In this document: piece after piece, positions 61,201-64,000 of the stretch
Position numbering within the stretch: position 1 is the first letter of the stretch
How the letters are laid out: every line of letters starts with the position of its first letter
Origin: Gyrodactylus bullatarudis
Lineage: Eukaryota > Platyhelminthes > Monogenea > Gyrodactylidea > Gyrodactylidae
Reading direction: 5' to 3'
NCBI GenBank assembly: GCA_012064415.1
Contig: SSNU01001268.1
Coordinates: 62,001 to 126,000 of the forward strand
DNA length: 64,000 bases
Made by a program: the position numbers and the translations under genes
Notes under the pieces: model-generated
The model's database searches: none
What the model was told of the DNA's origin: nothing
What the model saw: only the letters and a program-made list of their open reading frames with translations

Positions 61201-64000
61201 CCTTTTTAAGCTCTCTTGTCTAACATTCTTGCATAGTATAGTACAGATGATACATATGATATGGTCTATTATAAAATTAATTTTACTAAGTGTTTACTCT
61301 AACTTTAATTCTTGTGTGTCTCTCTTGACAAGCATCATTATAATTAGTAAGTACAGTTCTAAACATTACTTTTAAAGAGAAACAGACAGACAGACAGAGA
61401 GAGTTTAAAAATGAGATTTTTGATTCACAAGATTTGCATTTCTAATGCATGAAAGCAGTTTCCGAAAGAAAACATACATAGATTGATTCGTTCGCTGGAT
61501 TCGTTAGCCTCGTTATCATCAGCTAGTCCACTAGCATAACTAAACTTAGGTTGATGTAGCAGTTTCGAATGGACTGTTGGGGAGGATGATCTTCTTTGGG
61601 TCTCCAAATTTAGCTTGTTCTTGATCGATTTTGATAACGACTTTCCAATAGCCCTGTTCAACGATCTATTGTTAAGGGGTGAGCTCTGTGAGTTGGAGCT
61701 ATGATGGCGGGTCTTGGGAGGTTTAGTCATAATCTTCAGTTTGAGAGAGTTCTTCTAAATGGTTTTTAAAGAGTTTTCAAGATTGTAATGCTTAATTTTT
61801 TGAATGGAACTTACTGTTGACATGATGACTATTATTTCAGAATAGCTCATACAACTAACTGGGTAATCATTTATCTCAACAATCCAGTCACAGTCTCTTA
61901 GGCCAGCCTTAAAAGCAGGTCCTGATTTATCAACATGAATTGTCTTGAATTGTTGGTTTCCACCAAGGTCATTGTTGTCACGAACTGCTTTAACCTGGAA
62001 TCCAAAACCATGAGAACATCTAATGATTTCAATGGTTGTAAATTTCTTTTCAGACAATTTAGAAATTTTGCTGTTCCTACTGGAACTACGACTGAGAGAA
62101 GATTCTTCCCTACCAGAGGAAGTGGCAAGTAATTGAGAGCCTTTAGCACTGTCAATTTTTGAATGGGAAATTTGGAAACGAGATGGTTTAGGAGACTCGA
62201 GGTTTAAGTCTCTATCGGAAAAGTTCTTTGAGGATATCATAGGAACCTGAAATAGGTTTGTGATGAAGAATATGTACAAAAAAATAATTTTAAGGCTGAA
62301 AAAACTTACTGTTGATTGATCTTCGGAGTTTTGTTCATTATCATAGGATAATGCCCAACTCTTTTCAACTATAGGAGATGAATTTTTAACTGGAGTACTG
62401 TGCTCCATTGAAAGACTGGACCAATTAGTGGTTTTACTCGAACTATTTGGTGTGGAAAGACTGAATTGGGATATTTTAATCGGTTGTGATGTTTTGGTAA
62501 CAGTTTGTTGTTCCAGGTCGTTAGTTGAGGAACGACTGCTACTCATGGAATCTCTACTCTTTGAAGGTTTTCCATGACAAGTACTCAAATCAGCTATAGA
62601 GAAAAAACATTGATTGAGATAAATGTTCAGAGACATTGGTTTTAAGCTGAGCTACCGATGTCATGAGTGAATTAGAAATAAGAAGATGCCAGATTATTTC
62701 ACAAATAAAGATCTCTATTTCGGGCATACTCATCAGTGTGATACAAAAGAGAGATGATGTTCTCTCTTGATATGGCATGTATCACACTGATGAGTATGCC
62801 CGAAATAGAGATCTTTATTTGTGAAATAATCTGGCATCTTCTTATTTCTAAAAAATTGAAATAAAAAAGTCAGATGGATTATTAGAGATTTAAATTACAT
62901 TTTTGGTGACAAGATTCATCATCCCTGAGAAATACAGAAGATTCTCGTTGATTCTTTGGATAAGTATCACTAACAGAAGCTGACTGGTTTTCAGGTTTGA
63001 TTGAATAATCTTGAGATTTCTCCGTGGGATTAGGAATGTAGCATGATTTAGTACGAGATCGTACTGGATCAATTACAGAACAAGATTCTTCATCAAGGGA
63101 TTTATTCTCAAGAATAAATGAGAACCGAGGGGAGTAGGAAGTGAAGGCTTGAAAGACAACACGTTGATTTTCCTCCGAGATTGGTTGATCATTCGAGGCG
63201 GTTCCAGTGTTTTGGTTTGGAGATGACCTGTCAAATTCATAATTAGGAGCCTCGTGATTTTCATTATTCCGACAAATTTCACCATCATCAATATTCACAC
63301 TACTTTTCATGTCATTATGTTCATCAAGCTTTTCTGTATGCCTCTTTCGAGAGTTCTCGCCTTCAATGAATTGACGAATTTCTTCGATTTCATCGGTTTG
63401 CATGGGATTAATGAGACTCTTGCATCTACGAGATTTAAAAGAAGCGGGTGAACTCTGGGCAGTATCTTGATGTTCAAAGGAGACAATGTTGGATAGCTGG
63501 CTGTTATCAGTTTCCTCATAATCATCGTCAATATCAACGTCATCCTCGACATCATGCTTGTATCGATCATCCCTTGGATCAAAGTAAGACACATCTTCTT
63601 CGTCATCCAGTTGTGGAATGAAGGCTGCTTTGAGTCGTAACAAATTCTCCCAGTCGATTGGATCGCCAGGTTTCAAGAAGAATTCAGCTTCTTTGATTTC
63701 TGTAGCTCCATTTCGTGTACCGATACGTGTCAGGGGATCTTTGCGTAATAAATTAGTGATCAAGTCGATAGCTTCTTTGGGTAATTCAAATTCCTCTTTT
63801 GGCCATTGAATTGGGTCTGATATAATATGTGTGAAGAGATCCTCGATGTCATCCCCATAAAACGGTACACATCCGACAAGAAATTCAAAGAGTATTATTC
63901 CAGATGACCACCAATCAATTGGTTTACCATAGCCTTGACGTAGAATAACTTCTGGGGCAATGTACTCGGGTGTACCGAAAACCTGTTTATCTCTAAACAT
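55203..64000 (-). CDS. MAST: MAST-like microtubule-associated Ser/Thr kinase (5' part outside window)
   Basis: AGC-family kinase with a PDZ domain. Exons on the minus strand are 62899-64000 (open to the edge), 62310-62593, 61815-62246, 61478-61754 (or 61751), 59700-60011, 58171-58321, 57006-57252 and 55203-55388, giving 996 residues here, all phases agreeing. The first exon enters at the activation loop, [20 protein letters not shown], then [39 protein letters not shown] and an acidic AGC tail, all typical of MAST kinases. The PDZ domain lies in 61815-62246 and the start of the next exon ([26 protein letters not shown]). The rest is Ser/Asn-rich, ending KETHMEE. Introns are 305, 63, 60, 1466, 1378, 918 and 1617 nt. 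The catalytic lysine and HRD loop lie beyond the edge. Confidence 0.93.
55551..55603. repeat. microsatellites (AAT)n and (GA)n in a MAST intron
   Basis: An AATAAT run at 55551-55569 is followed after 15 bp by a GA run at 55585-55603. Confidence 0.85.
62672..62851. repeat. perfect 74-bp inverted repeat in a MAST intron
   Basis: Bases 62672-62745 are the exact reverse complement of 62778-62851, with a 32-bp spacer. The spacer holds a second, offset stem (AAGAGAGA at 62747 with TCTCTCTT at 62761). It lies entirely in the 305-nt intron between the kinase-tail exon and the next exon. Perfect identity suggests a very recent duplication, active conversion, or an assembly or library foldback artefact. 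Confidence 0.9.

Noticed and set aside
1..64000. tRNA genes, rRNA, CRISPR arrays, bacterial operons
   Set aside because: No cloverleaf with a GGTTCRA box, no rRNA-like blocks and no spaced direct repeats were noticed by eye. A covariance-model scan would be needed to exclude tRNAs firmly.

Overview
This is nuclear DNA of an animal. The genes are split by GT-AG introns, use the standard code, and include metazoan families: ZIC, p300/CBP, a MAST-type kinase, RasGRP and endophilin-A. The sequence is AT-rich. A complete DRC3/LRRC48 gene (dynein regulatory complex of motile axonemes) argues for an organism with motile cilia or flagella. About a third of the introns I could place are only 25-42 nt, while others run to 0.5-3.5 kb. 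Such tiny introns are reported for dicyemid mesozoans, and Zic genes are known there too. A mesozoan or another compact, fast-evolving ciliated spiralian is therefore my best guess, but it is an inference and not an identification.

Layout. 1-3154 (-): endophilin-A, whose 3' end runs off the left edge. 3919-4320 (-): FAU (ubiquitin-like/ribosomal protein S30 fusion), head-to-head with folylpolyglutamate synthase 4485-6041 (+). 7553-7768 (+): a small secreted protein with its own TATA-like box and poly(A) signal. 8642-8938 (+): a two-exon 84-aa protein of unknown family. 11267-22219 (+): RasGRP with 13 exons and long introns that hold inverted and dispersed repeats. 22454-23102 (-): RNA polymerase II subunit RPB7, head-to-head with the ER-anchored E2 enzyme UBE2J2 (23211-23910, +). 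23911-29160: largely empty. 29163-29757 (+): a weak candidate gene. 30991-33693 (-): ZIC zinc-finger factor. 33694-39894: non-coding upstream DNA with a TTAA-flanked MITE. 39895-45279 (+): DRC3. 47108-53413 (-): p300/CBP. 55203-64000 (-): MAST-like kinase plus PDZ, whose 5' part is beyond the right edge.

The genes do not form one pathway. Housekeeping genes (FAU, FPGS, RPB7, UBE2J2) are compact, with tiny introns and shared short promoters. Regulatory and signalling genes (RasGRP, ZIC, MAST, DRC3) sit in looser, repeat-bearing DNA. Exon boundaries were placed by hand from reading frame, splice-site dinucleotides and remembered family alignments, and phases agree at every junction listed for the named genes. 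I saw no tRNA, rRNA or CRISPR array, and no intact transposase. The mobile-element traces are non-autonomous or degenerate repeats.
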